This document shows positions 25,490 through 34,207 of a DNA stretch of 64,000 nt, one piece after another. A program made the position numbers and the translations under genes. The DNA is from a bacterium (lineage in GTDB: Bacteria; UBP6; UBA1177), in assembly GCA_016290135.1 (NCBI GenBank), contig JAEESW010000008.1:1-64000 (forward strand), given 5' to 3'. The notes under the pieces were generated by a model. That model had not been told where the DNA came from and made no database searches. It was given only the letters and a program-made list of their open reading frames with translations. The stretch's first letter is position 1; the number at the start of each line of letters is the position of its first letter.

Positions 25490-26878
25490 ATGAAAAAAAT
25501 CATTATTTTCGGACTTTTTTGTTTGTCACTTATGATTCTTGGCTGCGGAGACAGCGGCAATTCTGGAAAAACTACCGATAACGGCAACGATTCAGGTCGT
25601 GAAATGGGCTCGCTTTACGGTGAATGCTATCCAAACGAAACCTGCGACAAAGGACTTGAATGTGATGTTGAGAACAATATCTGCATTAAAGAGTCTGAAA
25701 ACTCGGAAAATCCTGACGACACAGAAACTATATCGGAAAACACGGAAGACAAAACCGATACAGATTCGGAAATTTCAGACAATGAAAGTGATTCGACAAC
25801 AGATTCAATGAATGATTCTGGAGATTCAACAAACGATAAAGACACAGGAACTTCTGACTCAAGCGATTCAACACCGGATGCAGATACATCTGACACTGGA
25901 GATAGCAGTAATAATTGCACTCCCTCTGGGACTTGCGCTACTATTGATGGCAATACTTGGTCTTCTCTTGCACCTGAAAAAATGAAATGGTCTGAAGGTA
26001 TAACTTATTGTTATAACCTTTCGGAATGTGGTTTTAAGGATTGGAAAATGCCGAACATAGATGAATTAAGAACTCTTATACAAGGTTGTTCGGGTTCTAT
26101 TACAGGTGGTGCTTGTCCGATTTCTGAAAAAGCCGATAAACTTGCTCAAAGTGATTATCAAATTGGCAATTGTGTGTGTGAAATTAATGATTATAATTTA
26201 ACTATCGGTCACAGCAAACTTTGTGACTCAACCGACGATTTATCTTATTGTTATTCATCTTCTAAGTTGTCAAATAATTCAGATTTTGTATGGGTTATTG
26301 ATGTTAATCATGGCACTATATATTATGATGATCATGTTAGCGAGAATTATATCCGTTGCATTAGAGGAGAGATTGTTCCAGAAGATGGTGGAATGCCATC
26401 TTATACAAATGACAATGAAATTTCTGAATGTAGTCGAACACAAACTATACTCGGAGCACCGTGTAAAGACTCATCAAGCAATTTAATATGGTCAACAAAA
26501 GCTTATAGAAGCATGAATTGGCAAGATGCTATAGATTATTGCAACAAGCTTTCAGGAGGAGGTTCAAGCAATTGGCATCTGCCGACAATCAGCGAACTTA
26601 GAACTTTGATTCAAGGCTGTACTGCCACAGAGCCTGAAGGTGAATGTGCTGTTACAGATGCTTGTTTGTCTTTATCTGATTGTTATGCAGCAAATTGCCA
26701 TTCCTGTTATTCCAGTGATTGTAACAAGTTGGGAGAAGTAACTCCTTTTTGGTCTTCTTCAACTTTGTTGGAAGACTCAAATTATGCTTGGTACGTTGAT
26801 GAAGGTCGAATCGGGCATGATCTTAAAGATTCCATTTATGGCAATAAATATTTCCGCTGTGTAAGAAATGCGAATTAA
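25490..26878 (+). CDS. Lipoprotein with two DUF1566 (Lcl) repeats
   Basis: A 462-residue lipoprotein: signal ending in LMILGC, then a short Cys module (GECYPNETCDKGLECD) and a Ser/Asp/Thr-rich linker of about 90 residues. Two DUF1566/Lcl domains follow, each with the pattern W--A---C--L---G---W--P---EL-TLI-GC: FKDWKMPNIDELRTLIQGC and SNWHLPTISELRTLIQGCT. The domain is a C-type-lectin-like fold found in surface proteins that may bind ligands or support adhesion. Many copies are typical of such lipoprotein-rich genomes. The second half has much higher A+T than the first, and the two following genes are still more AT-rich, so this gene borders the foreign-looking segment. Confidence 0.82.
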   Translation: MKKIIIFGLFCLSLMILGCGDSGNSGKTTDNGNDSGREMGSLYGECYPNETCDKGLECDVENNICIKESENSENPDDTETISENTEDKTDTDSEISDNESDSTTDSMNDSGDSTNDKDTGTSDSSDSTPDADTSDTGDSSNNCTPSGTCATIDGNTWSSLAPEKMKWSEGITYCYNLSECGFKDWKMPNIDELRTLIQGCSGSITGGACPISEKADKLAQSDYQIGNCVCEINDYNLTIGHSKLCDSTDDLSYCYSSSKLSNNSDFVWVIDVNHGTIYYDDHVSENYIRCIRGEIVPEDGGMPSYTNDNEISECSRTQTILGAPCKDSSSNLIWSTKAYRSMNWQDAIDYCNKLSGGGSSNWHLPTISELRTLIQGCTATEPEGECAVTDACLSLSDCYAANCHSCYSSDCNKLGEVTPFWSSSTLLEDSNYAWYVDEGRIGHDLKDSIYGNKYFRCVRNAN

Positions 26879-26933
26879 AACTATAATTATGACAAACCAA
26901 TGCGGAATATTGAGGACACGTTAGAATACAAGA

Positions 26934-28544
26934 ATGATTGAACATGAAAACATATATCGTAATGCAAAGAAGCTCCGCGCTAACAAAGATTTCCAACAGC
27001 TTTTAACCCAGGGAAATATTGCTTTCTACTCAGGTTGTGAAGTTACTCAGATTTTTTTGTTTGATCAGTTAAATAAAAAAGCTATTAACTATTTTACATT
27101 GTTTGCATTTGATGAAATTGACAAGATTGATGATAAACCTCGTTTTTTATTGCCTAAATTAAAGAAAATAGATTCTCGTTATTCGTTAGGAGTTCAACAG
27201 AAAAGAATTCCCATTGATACTGCTAAACGGGTTTTTGAAGATATTCAAAATGGAATATTAAACTACGATGAATCTTGTGAAATTTCAAAGCGTTTGGTTC
27301 TGTTACCCAAGACCTATGTTCCTGCTTCTTCTGAAGTTTTTCCAGTATTGCTCAACTTGCTTTTAAAACCAAATTATTGGGGAGATAATTACATAATAGA
27401 ATTTTTTGATGAATCAAAAGAACTTTTTGTTTCAGACAAAAATGCACGAAGTAAATTTGATCACATAAATAAAATAGTGAAATCAATTTCAGCAATAAAA
27501 ATGGATTTGTCAACGGCACACGACAGGATCGGTAATATTATTTTTCAATTTCCGATTACAATTTTAAAAACGAAAATATCTTCAGAAAAGGATTCAGTAA
27601 ATTTGAGAATCCAAGCGCGATACCATCCTAAAGTTTCGAAGGCCAAAAATTTACATATCGAAATGTTTACGACCTATGACAATATTATTTCAGGTTTCAA
27701 TGCAATAGATACAGACTCTAAAGAAATCAATAATGTTTTGGAAGTAGGCGACGATAATAATCTGAACATTATATTATCAGAAAAAGAAACAGGGTTAATA
27801 CTTCGCAATTCAAAAATCATTTTTTGTAAAAGTGCAAGTTTTTGCGGTCATATTGGAACCGGAATGGAGCCTAGAACTATCCGCTTTAAAGATGGTAAAG
27901 AGAAAAAAATAGAGTTATCATATTCACATAGGTTTATTGTTCCCGATACTCGTGAAAATAATTACTACAATATTATATCAAGGCGCAATCAAAATAATGA
28001 AATTCTTTTAAAAAGTGGAGATTATAAACTTCTGAAATCCAACCAGAGAGATGATGCTTTAGAATATATTAGAAAAAAAATTCGAAGTCATAGCAATGCG
28101 GCAGAAATCTGTTTATGGGATCCCTATCTAACAGCCAAAGATATCATTGAGACATTGTATTTCGAAGACACGGGTATACCATTCCGATGTATAACCAGTT
28201 ATCAGAAGTCAAAAACTTTAGGATCTCATATCCAATCTTTTGAGCAGTTTTGTGTGGAACAAAAAAAATATTTCGAGAATCATTCAAATAATCTTTATAT
28301 AAAAATGAAATTTTTAGCTCAACATAACAATTATGGTTGGAAATTTCATGACAGGTTCTTAATTTTTGTTCCTCAAGCCCCTACTGATTTACCTATAGTT
28401 TATTCATTGGGAACATCAGTTAATATCATTGGTAAAAATCACCACATTATTCAAAAAGTAACAAATCCTAAAAAAATATTGGAAAATTTCGAAGAATTGT
28501 GGAAATCGCTGGACAATGAGAATTGTATTGTAACCGAGTTTTAG
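26934..28544 (+). CDS. AT-rich PLD-like protein, VPA1262-like (tentative)
   Basis: A 536-residue protein without signal or membrane segment. I do not recognise the first 370 residues with certainty; they are mixed alpha/beta. The last 170 look like a phospholipase-D-like half: EICLWDPYLTAKDI (a strand and helix), then WKFHDRFLIF (a His-Asp variant of HxK), SLGTSVNIIGKNHHIIQKV and FEELWKSL. This C-terminal layout recalls the VPA1262-type proteins seen in bacterial defence islands; that match is from memory. Base composition is about one third G+C, far below the flanks. The ATG has only a weak ribosome site. It is followed by another AT-rich gene nine bases away. Role unknown; effector of a defence module is possible. 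Confidence 0.55.
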   Translation: MIEHENIYRNAKKLRANKDFQQLLTQGNIAFYSGCEVTQIFLFDQLNKKAINYFTLFAFDEIDKIDDKPRFLLPKLKKIDSRYSLGVQQKRIPIDTAKRVFEDIQNGILNYDESCEISKRLVLLPKTYVPASSEVFPVLLNLLLKPNYWGDNYIIEFFDESKELFVSDKNARSKFDHINKIVKSISAIKMDLSTAHDRIGNIIFQFPITILKTKISSEKDSVNLRIQARYHPKVSKAKNLHIEMFTTYDNIISGFNAIDTDSKEINNVLEVGDDNNLNIILSEKETGLILRNSKIIFCKSASFCGHIGTGMEPRTIRFKDGKEKKIELSYSHRFIVPDTRENNYYNIISRRNQNNEILLKSGDYKLLKSNQRDDALEYIRKKIRSHSNAAEICLWDPYLTAKDIIETLYFEDTGIPFRCITSYQKSKTLGSHIQSFEQFCVEQKKYFENHSNNLYIKMKFLAQHNNYGWKFHDRFLIFVPQAPTDLPIVYSLGTSVNIIGKNHHIIQKVTNPKKILENFEELWKSLDNENCIVTEF

Positions 28545-28553
28545 GAGTGTTTT

Positions 28554-30059
28554 ATGAATAAATTCTTGGCTGAAGACTTGAAGAATGTTGATTTTATTTC
28601 GAGTTTGTATGATGCATTTGTCTCTATAAATATAAATAAGAAATACGACGAACTATCATCACATGATTTTTTTAAAGAAATTTCCAATATTATATTTAAT
28701 TATTCATTAGTATCCTGCAGACAAAATACAAATTTAAATAATGAGCAACTTACAAAAACAAAAGAATGTCTCGTGATTGCTGTAAGATTGTTTGATGAAG
28801 CTTGTGAAGAAAATAATTGGGGAAAACTTCTGATATCACTGCGTATTTTTGATTTTTTTGACCAGGATTATGGGCTGATTGAAATATCAAAAATTTCTGA
28901 AGATTTAAAAAATAAAATTGTTGGCATTTTAAAAACAACAGATTTTGAAATAAACATTCTAAAAAATGCCCAATATCACGAAAAGAGAATGGTTGAAATT
29001 CTTCATAATGCAAAAATGGATGCCGACTATTCACAAATAATTAATATCTTTGACATACAAATTTGTTGTTCGGATGCTTTTTATTATGAAAAAAGCACAT
29101 GGAGATTTTTGATAAATTTTGCCTTTTACCTTGATAAGAAAATTATGTTAGATGTTCTAAGCAGTACGAATGGATGTGAGAAAATAGAATTGTTTTTATC
29201 ATCTTTAGATAAAGAATTTTTTTGTGATATGTCTTTTGCTTCCGAGTTGAAGAATAATTATCTTCTCTTGCGGGTTTTTAAATACTGGTTGCTTTCCCTT
29301 GAGGATAAATATGTGAAATTTAATAAGTTAGAAGAAATTCCTGATTATACAGATTACTTAACAAACATGTTTTTAAACTCAAATTTACATCTTGAAAATT
29401 ACATCGAAATTTTACGAATATCGCATCTGAAAAGCTATAATTATCTATTGGGAAGACTGATTGCCTTGCACGAGAATTTTTTACACATTTACTTGAATCA
29501 CATTTCTTTTGGAAAAGATGAAACTCAAGCATTTTCTTTAGGTTTTTTAGAAAAAACAGACTGCTCAACGGATAATGCTGTAGCTAAAACTATAGAACAA
29601 ATAAAATCCAAGTTTTTGTCACACGAAATACATTCATATTCCAACATAAATTCTGGCACCGGTTTTTTAGATTTGTTTTTTTATTATTTCCGCATAAAAA
29701 ATCCAGATAGAAATGCTTATTTAAAAACTTTAGCGGAGTATTCAGAAAAAATACTGTCTGAACAGAACTCTTGTAATCATGAGGCTGTTACATCGGTGTG
29801 GGTAGATCTTTATTATTTTTGTTTGTCCAACATTGTAGGAAAATATGTTTTTTCTGAAAATGAATTGAGAACAGTAATCCCTGCATTGTTTGATGAACGT
29901 AATGAAGTGATTTACGATATAAAATCGTTAAATGTAATGAGAACACTTTTGATGACACCAAACAAACAGATAAAAATAATAATTAAGCCGTATGTTTTAC
30001 TGCAATATTTAATTGAAGTCGAGGAAGAAGAAATGATAACTAAGGAGCCGACCCAATGA
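28554..30059 (+). CDS. AT-rich helical protein of unknown function
   Basis: A 501-residue, nearly all-helical protein with many Leu, Phe, Tyr, Lys and Asn residues. It has no signal peptide, membrane segment or catalytic motif I know. It starts nine bases after the PLD-like gene with GGAGTGTTTT before the ATG. Its stop overlaps the start of the AlbA_2 gene as ATGA. G+C content jumps back to normal exactly at that overlap. Its base composition matches the preceding gene, so the two probably arrived together. A helical adaptor or sensor protein partnering the PLD-like gene is a guess based only on gene order. Confidence 0.65.
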   Translation: MNKFLAEDLKNVDFISSLYDAFVSININKKYDELSSHDFFKEISNIIFNYSLVSCRQNTNLNNEQLTKTKECLVIAVRLFDEACEENNWGKLLISLRIFDFFDQDYGLIEISKISEDLKNKIVGILKTTDFEINILKNAQYHEKRMVEILHNAKMDADYSQIINIFDIQICCSDAFYYEKSTWRFLINFAFYLDKKIMLDVLSSTNGCEKIELFLSSLDKEFFCDMSFASELKNNYLLLRVFKYWLLSLEDKYVKFNKLEEIPDYTDYLTNMFLNSNLHLENYIEILRISHLKSYNYLLGRLIALHENFLHIYLNHISFGKDETQAFSLGFLEKTDCSTDNAVAKTIEQIKSKFLSHEIHSYSNINSGTGFLDLFFYYFRIKNPDRNAYLKTLAEYSEKILSEQNSCNHEAVTSVWVDLYYFCLSNIVGKYVFSENELRTVIPALFDERNEVIYDIKSLNVMRTLLMTPNKQIKIIIKPYVLLQYLIEVEEEEMITKEPTQ

Positions 30060-31540
30060 CCAACATAATTGACACTGTCACGAACCTGATTTCGCTTCCG
30101 CACGAATACGAATGGCTCGATTTTAAGGAAAACTGGTTTTCAAAGGATGAAATCGGCGAATATATTTCCGCGATTTCCAACGGCGCGGCTTTGAGCGGGC
30201 GGGAATACGGCTATATTGTCTGGGGAGTGAACGACAAAACGCATGAAATAACCGGAACAACGGTTAATTTCGACAAGGATATCGAGCACGAACCTTACAA
30301 ACATTACCTTGCACGCAACTTAAAGCCGAGTCTTGCGTTTGAAGTCGATGAAACCGAAATTTCCGGCAAAAGAGTTGTTTTGCTGACTGTTCCTGCCGCG
30401 AAATCCGTTCCGACTAAGTTCATGAATCAGACATTTATCCGGATTGGTTCAAGCAAAGAGAAACTTTCAAAATTTCCGGAATGGGAAATACGTCTGCTGA
30501 ATGTGCTTTCAAACGGAATTCCTACTATCGTGAACACTGCCGCACCCGATTATGCGCAGGATCTGACTTTCGAGAAACTCTTTTTGTATTACGGTGCAAA
30601 AGGGATCAGACTCAGACGGGACACCTTTAAAAAAACGCTCAAACTGCTGACAGCGGACGGCCGCTACAACATAATGGCACTCCTGCTTGCCGATTCAAAT
30701 GATATTCCGATCCGCGTTTCTGTTTTCAGCGGAAAAACCAAGGCAGATACTCTTTTTTCCGTGAAAGAATACGGAAATTCCTGCATTTTGTATTCCATGG
30801 ATAAAATACTGGAATACGGCGACGCGATAAACATCATTCAGGCTGACGAACGCGGGCGGATCTCGGAACGCAAAGATGTTCCTCTTTTTGATTACGAGGC
30901 TTTTCACGAAGCACTTTTGAATGCTTTCATCCACAACAAATGGCTTGCAATGAATGCGCCGATGATAAGCGTGTTCACCGACAGAATAGAAATCGTTTCC
31001 CACGGCGGGCTTGGAATTGAACAGGATCTTGAAGGTTTTTATAATGGAGTCAGCATTCCAGTTAATGAAGCACTTGCCTCGATTTTTCTTCAGCTCAGGC
31101 TTAGCGAGCGTTCAGGGCGCGGTGTTCCGACAATTGTCAAGGCATACGGTCGCGATTCAATCACTATCAAAAAGAATTTTATCGTAGTTACAATTCCGTT
31201 TAACAAGATAGATGCTGCACCTTTTGAATTGAATGCCGGAGAAGAAGGGAATGTAGAGGGAAATGAAAAAAGTGACCAGAAATTGCACCAGAATTGCACT
31301 GTAACTGCACCCAAAACTGAAAATTTGCACTGTAATTGCACTGTAAATGTTCCGGAAATTGCACTCAAAACATTTATGGCGCTAAAAGAGAATCCACACG
31401 CAACAGCGAAAGATTTAGCTAAAACGTTGGATTTATCTTTACGTACTATAAAAAATCATATAGCAATTTTAAAGCAAAACGGTTGCATTGTCCGTATCGG
31501 CAGTGATAAATCAGGTCACTGGGAAATTGTGGAAAAATAA
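30056..31540 (+). CDS. AlbA_2/Schlafen-type DNA-binding protein with ATPase-like domain
   Basis: A 494-residue protein. Residues about 15-75 are the AlbA_2 (Schlafen AlbA) domain (YEWLDFKENWFSKDEIGEYI, GYIVWGVNDKTHEITG). About 285-330 resemble the HATPase_c_4 region (EALLNAFIHNKW, DRIEIVSHGGL, SGRGVPTIVKAYG). The C-terminal 60 residues are a winged helix (ATAKDLAKTLDLSLRTIKNH) after a Cys/Asn/Thr-rich spacer. These proteins are called transcriptional regulators or defence-associated ATPases. Its start overlaps the AT-rich gene as ATGA, but G+C here is like the host average. It could be resident with a cassette inserted just before it, or a moved part of one module. Confidence 0.8.
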   Translation: MTNIIDTVTNLISLPHEYEWLDFKENWFSKDEIGEYISAISNGAALSGREYGYIVWGVNDKTHEITGTTVNFDKDIEHEPYKHYLARNLKPSLAFEVDETEISGKRVVLLTVPAAKSVPTKFMNQTFIRIGSSKEKLSKFPEWEIRLLNVLSNGIPTIVNTAAPDYAQDLTFEKLFLYYGAKGIRLRRDTFKKTLKLLTADGRYNIMALLLADSNDIPIRVSVFSGKTKADTLFSVKEYGNSCILYSMDKILEYGDAINIIQADERGRISERKDVPLFDYEAFHEALLNAFIHNKWLAMNAPMISVFTDRIEIVSHGGLGIEQDLEGFYNGVSIPVNEALASIFLQLRLSERSGRGVPTIVKAYGRDSITIKKNFIVVTIPFNKIDAAPFELNAGEEGNVEGNEKSDQKLHQNCTVTAPKTENLHCNCTVNVPEIALKTFMALKENPHATAKDLAKTLDLSLRTIKNHIAILKQNGCIVRIGSDKSGHWEIVEK

Positions 31541-31563
31541 CTGTCAATCCGACCAAATAAAAA

Positions 31564-31603
31564 TTGACACGGTGTCATTTTTATTTATTCTGACACGGTG
31601 TCG
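31564..31603 (+). promoter_or_regulatory. Promoter bracketed by two perfect repeats, cyclophilin-like gene
   Basis: TGACACGGTGTCA at 31565-31577 and TGACACGGTGTCG at 31591-31603. TTGACA (31564-31569), 16-base spacer, TATTCT (31586-31591). The clearest copy of the shared promoter. Confidence 0.75.
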
Positions 31604-31630
31604 AAATGAGGTTCGTTTTTTCGGAGGTTT

Positions 31631-32134
31631 ATGAAAAAGATTGTAACTTTTGTTTTGGTGTTGTTCATGCTTTTCGTGACATCGTGCGGAGTTGAAGCCG
31701 CTGATTCCGAGAAATCGTCTGAATACCAGAATGGTCAGAATTCCCAATCTGAAACGGAGGCTGCTATGAAAATTTCAATCACAATAAACGGAAAGGACAA
31801 ACTATCCGCGACACTTTCGGACAACTCATCCTCCAAAGCTTTTTATGAATTGCTGAAAAAGGGCGAAGTCACTGTTAAAATGCATGATTACGGCAACTTC
31901 GAGAAGGTCGGTGACTTACCGCAGTCTCTGCCGCGCAATGATACACAGATTACGACTAAACCGGGCGATATAATTCTTTATCAAGGTAATCAGATTACGA
32001 TTTACTACGATACAAACAGCTGGAATTTTACTCTTCTCGGCAGAATCGAAGGCAAAACGCAGCAGGAACTTAAAACGATTTTGGGCGAAGGTGACGTGAC
32101 GGCAGTATTTGCGGTTGCTGTGGCAGAAAAATAA
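31631..32134 (+). CDS. Cyclophilin-like-fold lipoprotein
   Basis: A 167-residue lipoprotein (signal ending in FVTSC). From about residue 46 (MKISITINGKDKLSATLSDN) the sequence is that of the small cyclophilin-like family (Cyclophil_like), usually found as a cytosolic protein that begins at exactly that Met. Here a leader of about 45 residues has been added. KPGDIILYQGNQITIYYDTNSW and LLGRIEGK are the family strands. It is not the true prolyl isomerase type, and function is unknown. It stands in the repeat-controlled regulon with flavodoxins on both sides. Confidence 0.75.
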   Translation: MKKIVTFVLVLFMLFVTSCGVEAADSEKSSEYQNGQNSQSETEAAMKISITINGKDKLSATLSDNSSSKAFYELLKKGEVTVKMHDYGNFEKVGDLPQSLPRNDTQITTKPGDIILYQGNQITIYYDTNSWNFTLLGRIEGKTQQELKTILGEGDVTAVFAVAVAEK

Positions 32135-32135
32135 T

Positions 32136-32148
32136 TGACTCGGTGTCA
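32136..32148 (+). promoter_or_regulatory. Single repeat before the DUF4405-flavodoxin gene
   Basis: TGACTCGGTGTCA (one change), followed by AAATAAGTTCGTTTAAT, the same trailer as at other sites. It lies directly after the cyclophilin-like stop, 24 bases before ATG 32173. Confidence 0.6.
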
Positions 32149-32172
32149 AAATAAGTTCGTTTAATTTAAGGT

Positions 32173-33600
32173 ATGGTGTTAACGATGAAAAGAATAAAAA
32201 CAGTTGTAAATATTCTGATGACACTGCTTCTGATGGTCGTGATGGCTTATCACTATACCGGTCCGATGTGGCATGAAATAACGGGAACGGCTATGTTCGT
32301 CCTTTTTATCGTCCACAATGCACTGAATTACAGGTGGTACAAGTCGCTTGCAAAAGGCCGGTACAATGCGGCGCGGGTCTTCATGCTGGTCACTAACTGT
32401 CTGCTTATTGCCGATATCCTGCTGCTCATGCTTTCGGGAATAAGCATGTCTTTCTATGTTTTCAAATTTCTTCCCGATTCCGTTTCGATCCCTTCGGCGA
32501 GAAGCATCCATTTGATCGCATCTTATGCAGGATTTCTTCTGATAAGTTTCCACATCGGCCTGCATATACGTGGTGTGTTTGGGAAAATATGTAATAAAAT
32601 CAAGCTGTTTTCTGAAAAACAAAAGGGACTCGGCTTTATCCGGGTTTTGTTCGTTTTGTCGGTTGCTGCGGCGTGTTTCTACGGGGTATATGCTCTGAAG
32701 GAGAGAAATTTCTGGGGATATATTTCAGGCAGCTCGATGTTCGCTTTTTTTGATTATGAGGAGCTGCCGCTCTGGTTTTTCCTCGATTATGCAGCGATCA
32801 TGTTTCTTTTTGTTATGTCTGCGTTTTTATTGCAGAAACTGTTTGCGATCGGATTGAAAACAATAGCAGGAAACGCGGTCCGGAACATCACGGAACACAA
32901 AATGCGCTATTCAGTTATTTCTGGAATTCTGGTGCTTGTTGCAGTGCTTTTTGCGATTTTTGGAGTTTCTTATATCAGAAGGCATTTCCAGCCGGTGAAT
33001 GTAGACCGCGCCGAGGCGACTCGTACTGAAAGGATAGACATGAAAGGAAAGAAAGGGATCATCGTTTACTTCACAAGAGTAGGGAACACAGCCTTTGCGG
33101 ACGATGTCGATGCCGTTTCAAGCGCATCTCTTATGACCGACGGTGCAAATCTCGTCGGAAACAGCGAACTTCTCTCTGAAATGTTAGCAAATGCAACAGG
33201 TTATCCTGTATACGCAATAAAAACGAAAGACAAATACTCATCAAGCTATTCCGGCACAGTCAGCGAAGCAGGGCAGGAGTTCAGAGGGGAAAGAAGTGTC
33301 GAACTGGAGAACGATGTGCCCGAACTTTTGGAATATGACACCGTTATTCTGGTCTATCCGCTCTGGTGGTGGACGCTTCCGATGCCTGTGCAGAAATTTC
33401 TGACTGAAAACAAACTTGAGGGCAAAACACTTTATTCTTTGGTCACTCACGGCGGCAGCGGCTTCGGCTCAGCCATTCAGGATACTGCAAAATTTACTGC
33501 GGCGAAGGTCAGTCCCGATGCACTAGCAGTCTATGACGACGAAGTTACGGGAGCACTGCCTAAAGTCATCTCCTGGCTTGAAAAAATTGCGAATAACTGA
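32173..33600 (+). CDS. DUF4405 membrane protein fused to a flavodoxin
   Basis: A 475-residue fusion. The first 220 residues have about six membrane segments; ITGTAMFVLFIVHNALNYRWY and HLIASYAGFLLISFHIGLH carry His pairs as in the heme-binding DUF4405 or flavinylation-associated cytochrome family. After a last membrane segment (around 250-275) comes a flavodoxin-4 domain (KGIIVYFTRVGNT at about 297). This suggests electron transfer between a membrane b-type heme and FMN. The C-terminal part is a close paralogue of the gene at 19105. ATG 32173 is the longest start; ATG 32185 is possible. It ends at 33600, where a repeat overlaps the stop codon (33598). Confidence 0.8.
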   Translation: MVLTMKRIKTVVNILMTLLLMVVMAYHYTGPMWHEITGTAMFVLFIVHNALNYRWYKSLAKGRYNAARVFMLVTNCLLIADILLLMLSGISMSFYVFKFLPDSVSIPSARSIHLIASYAGFLLISFHIGLHIRGVFGKICNKIKLFSEKQKGLGFIRVLFVLSVAAACFYGVYALKERNFWGYISGSSMFAFFDYEELPLWFFLDYAAIMFLFVMSAFLLQKLFAIGLKTIAGNAVRNITEHKMRYSVISGILVLVAVLFAIFGVSYIRRHFQPVNVDRAEATRTERIDMKGKKGIIVYFTRVGNTAFADDVDAVSSASLMTDGANLVGNSELLSEMLANATGYPVYAIKTKDKYSSSYSGTVSEAGQEFRGERSVELENDVPELLEYDTVILVYPLWWWTLPMPVQKFLTENKLEGKTLYSLVTHGGSGFGSAIQDTAKFTAAKVSPDALAVYDDEVTGALPKVISWLEKIANN

Positions 33601-33610
33601 CACGATGTCG
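33598..33610 (+). promoter_or_regulatory. Repeat overlapping the flavodoxin stop
   Basis: TGACACGATGTCG begins with the TGA of the stop codon and precedes the dinB remnant by 14 bases. Confidence 0.55.
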
Positions 33611-33624
33611 GAATAGAGGTTCCC

Positions 33625-34018
33625 GTGCAGCAGCGCAAGATCATTCATGTCGATATGGACGCCTTTTTCGTTTCAGTGGAGGAGCACGATAATCCCGATC
33701 TGAAAGGGCATCCTGTGGTAGTCGGGCATGACGGCCCGCGCGGAGTGGTCGCAACTGCAAACTATACGGCTCGCAAATTCGGGATCCATTCGGCGCTCCC
33801 TGGTTTTGAAGATCAAATACAGTGATTTCAGGCAGACGACACACTGCCGCAGCTGTAATAAGCCGATCGAGACTTTTGAGGAGATCTTTTCCATTACTCG
33901 TGAGCTGCTTGATGAAGTCGACGTGCGGCATCCGGTGAGACTTCTGGGGCTATCTGTCACCAATCCTGTTCAAACTGAAGATCCAGGTTTTCCGCAGCAG
34001 ATGACCTTTGACTGGTAA
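33625..34018 (+). pseudogene. dinB: DNA polymerase IV remnant with internal deletion
   Basis: The first 55 or so codons (GTG start) read [37 protein letters not shown] and [10 protein letters not shown], the start of the DinB palm domain with its catalytic MDxDxFF Asp. Near 33800 the frame breaks, and another frame resumes in the C-terminal little-finger region ([29 protein letters not shown]) to the stop at 34018. About 200 residues of palm, fingers and thumb are missing, so the product cannot be active. It lies between two repeat sites, which fits loss by deletion within this unstable region. Confidence 0.9.
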
Positions 34019-34052
34019 AAAGGCAGCATGTAAGAAAATCCAACATGATAAC

Positions 34053-34089
34053 TGACACGATGTCAAAATAAAAAATTGACACGGTGTCA
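34053..34089 (+). promoter_or_regulatory. Repeat pair upstream of the TetR gene
   Basis: TGACACGATGTCA at 34053-34065 and TGACACGGTGTCA at 34077-34089, spaced 24 with AAATAAAAAAT between. Nearly identical to the pairs at 21028 and 43377. Confidence 0.7.
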
Positions 34090-34146
34090 AAGTATCAGCT
34101 TTAAAATTTATGTAAAATCAGTATGTTATCAACTTTTTTAAAATAT

Positions 34147-34187
34147 TGACTGAAAGTCATTGACTTTGAGTATGAATTTGTTATTGT
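34147..34187 (+). promoter_or_regulatory. TetR promoter with autoregulatory-type palindrome
   Basis: TGACTGAAAGTCA (34147-34159) is a TGAC-N5-GTCA palindrome. A second inverted repeat, AGTCA-T-TGACT (34155-34165), overlaps the -35 box. Promoter: TTGACT (34160-34165), 16-base spacer, TATTGT (34182-34187). This sits 20 bases before ATG 34208. Confidence 0.6.
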
Positions 34188-34207
34188 CTTCGGCGGAGGT
34201 GGCTGAT

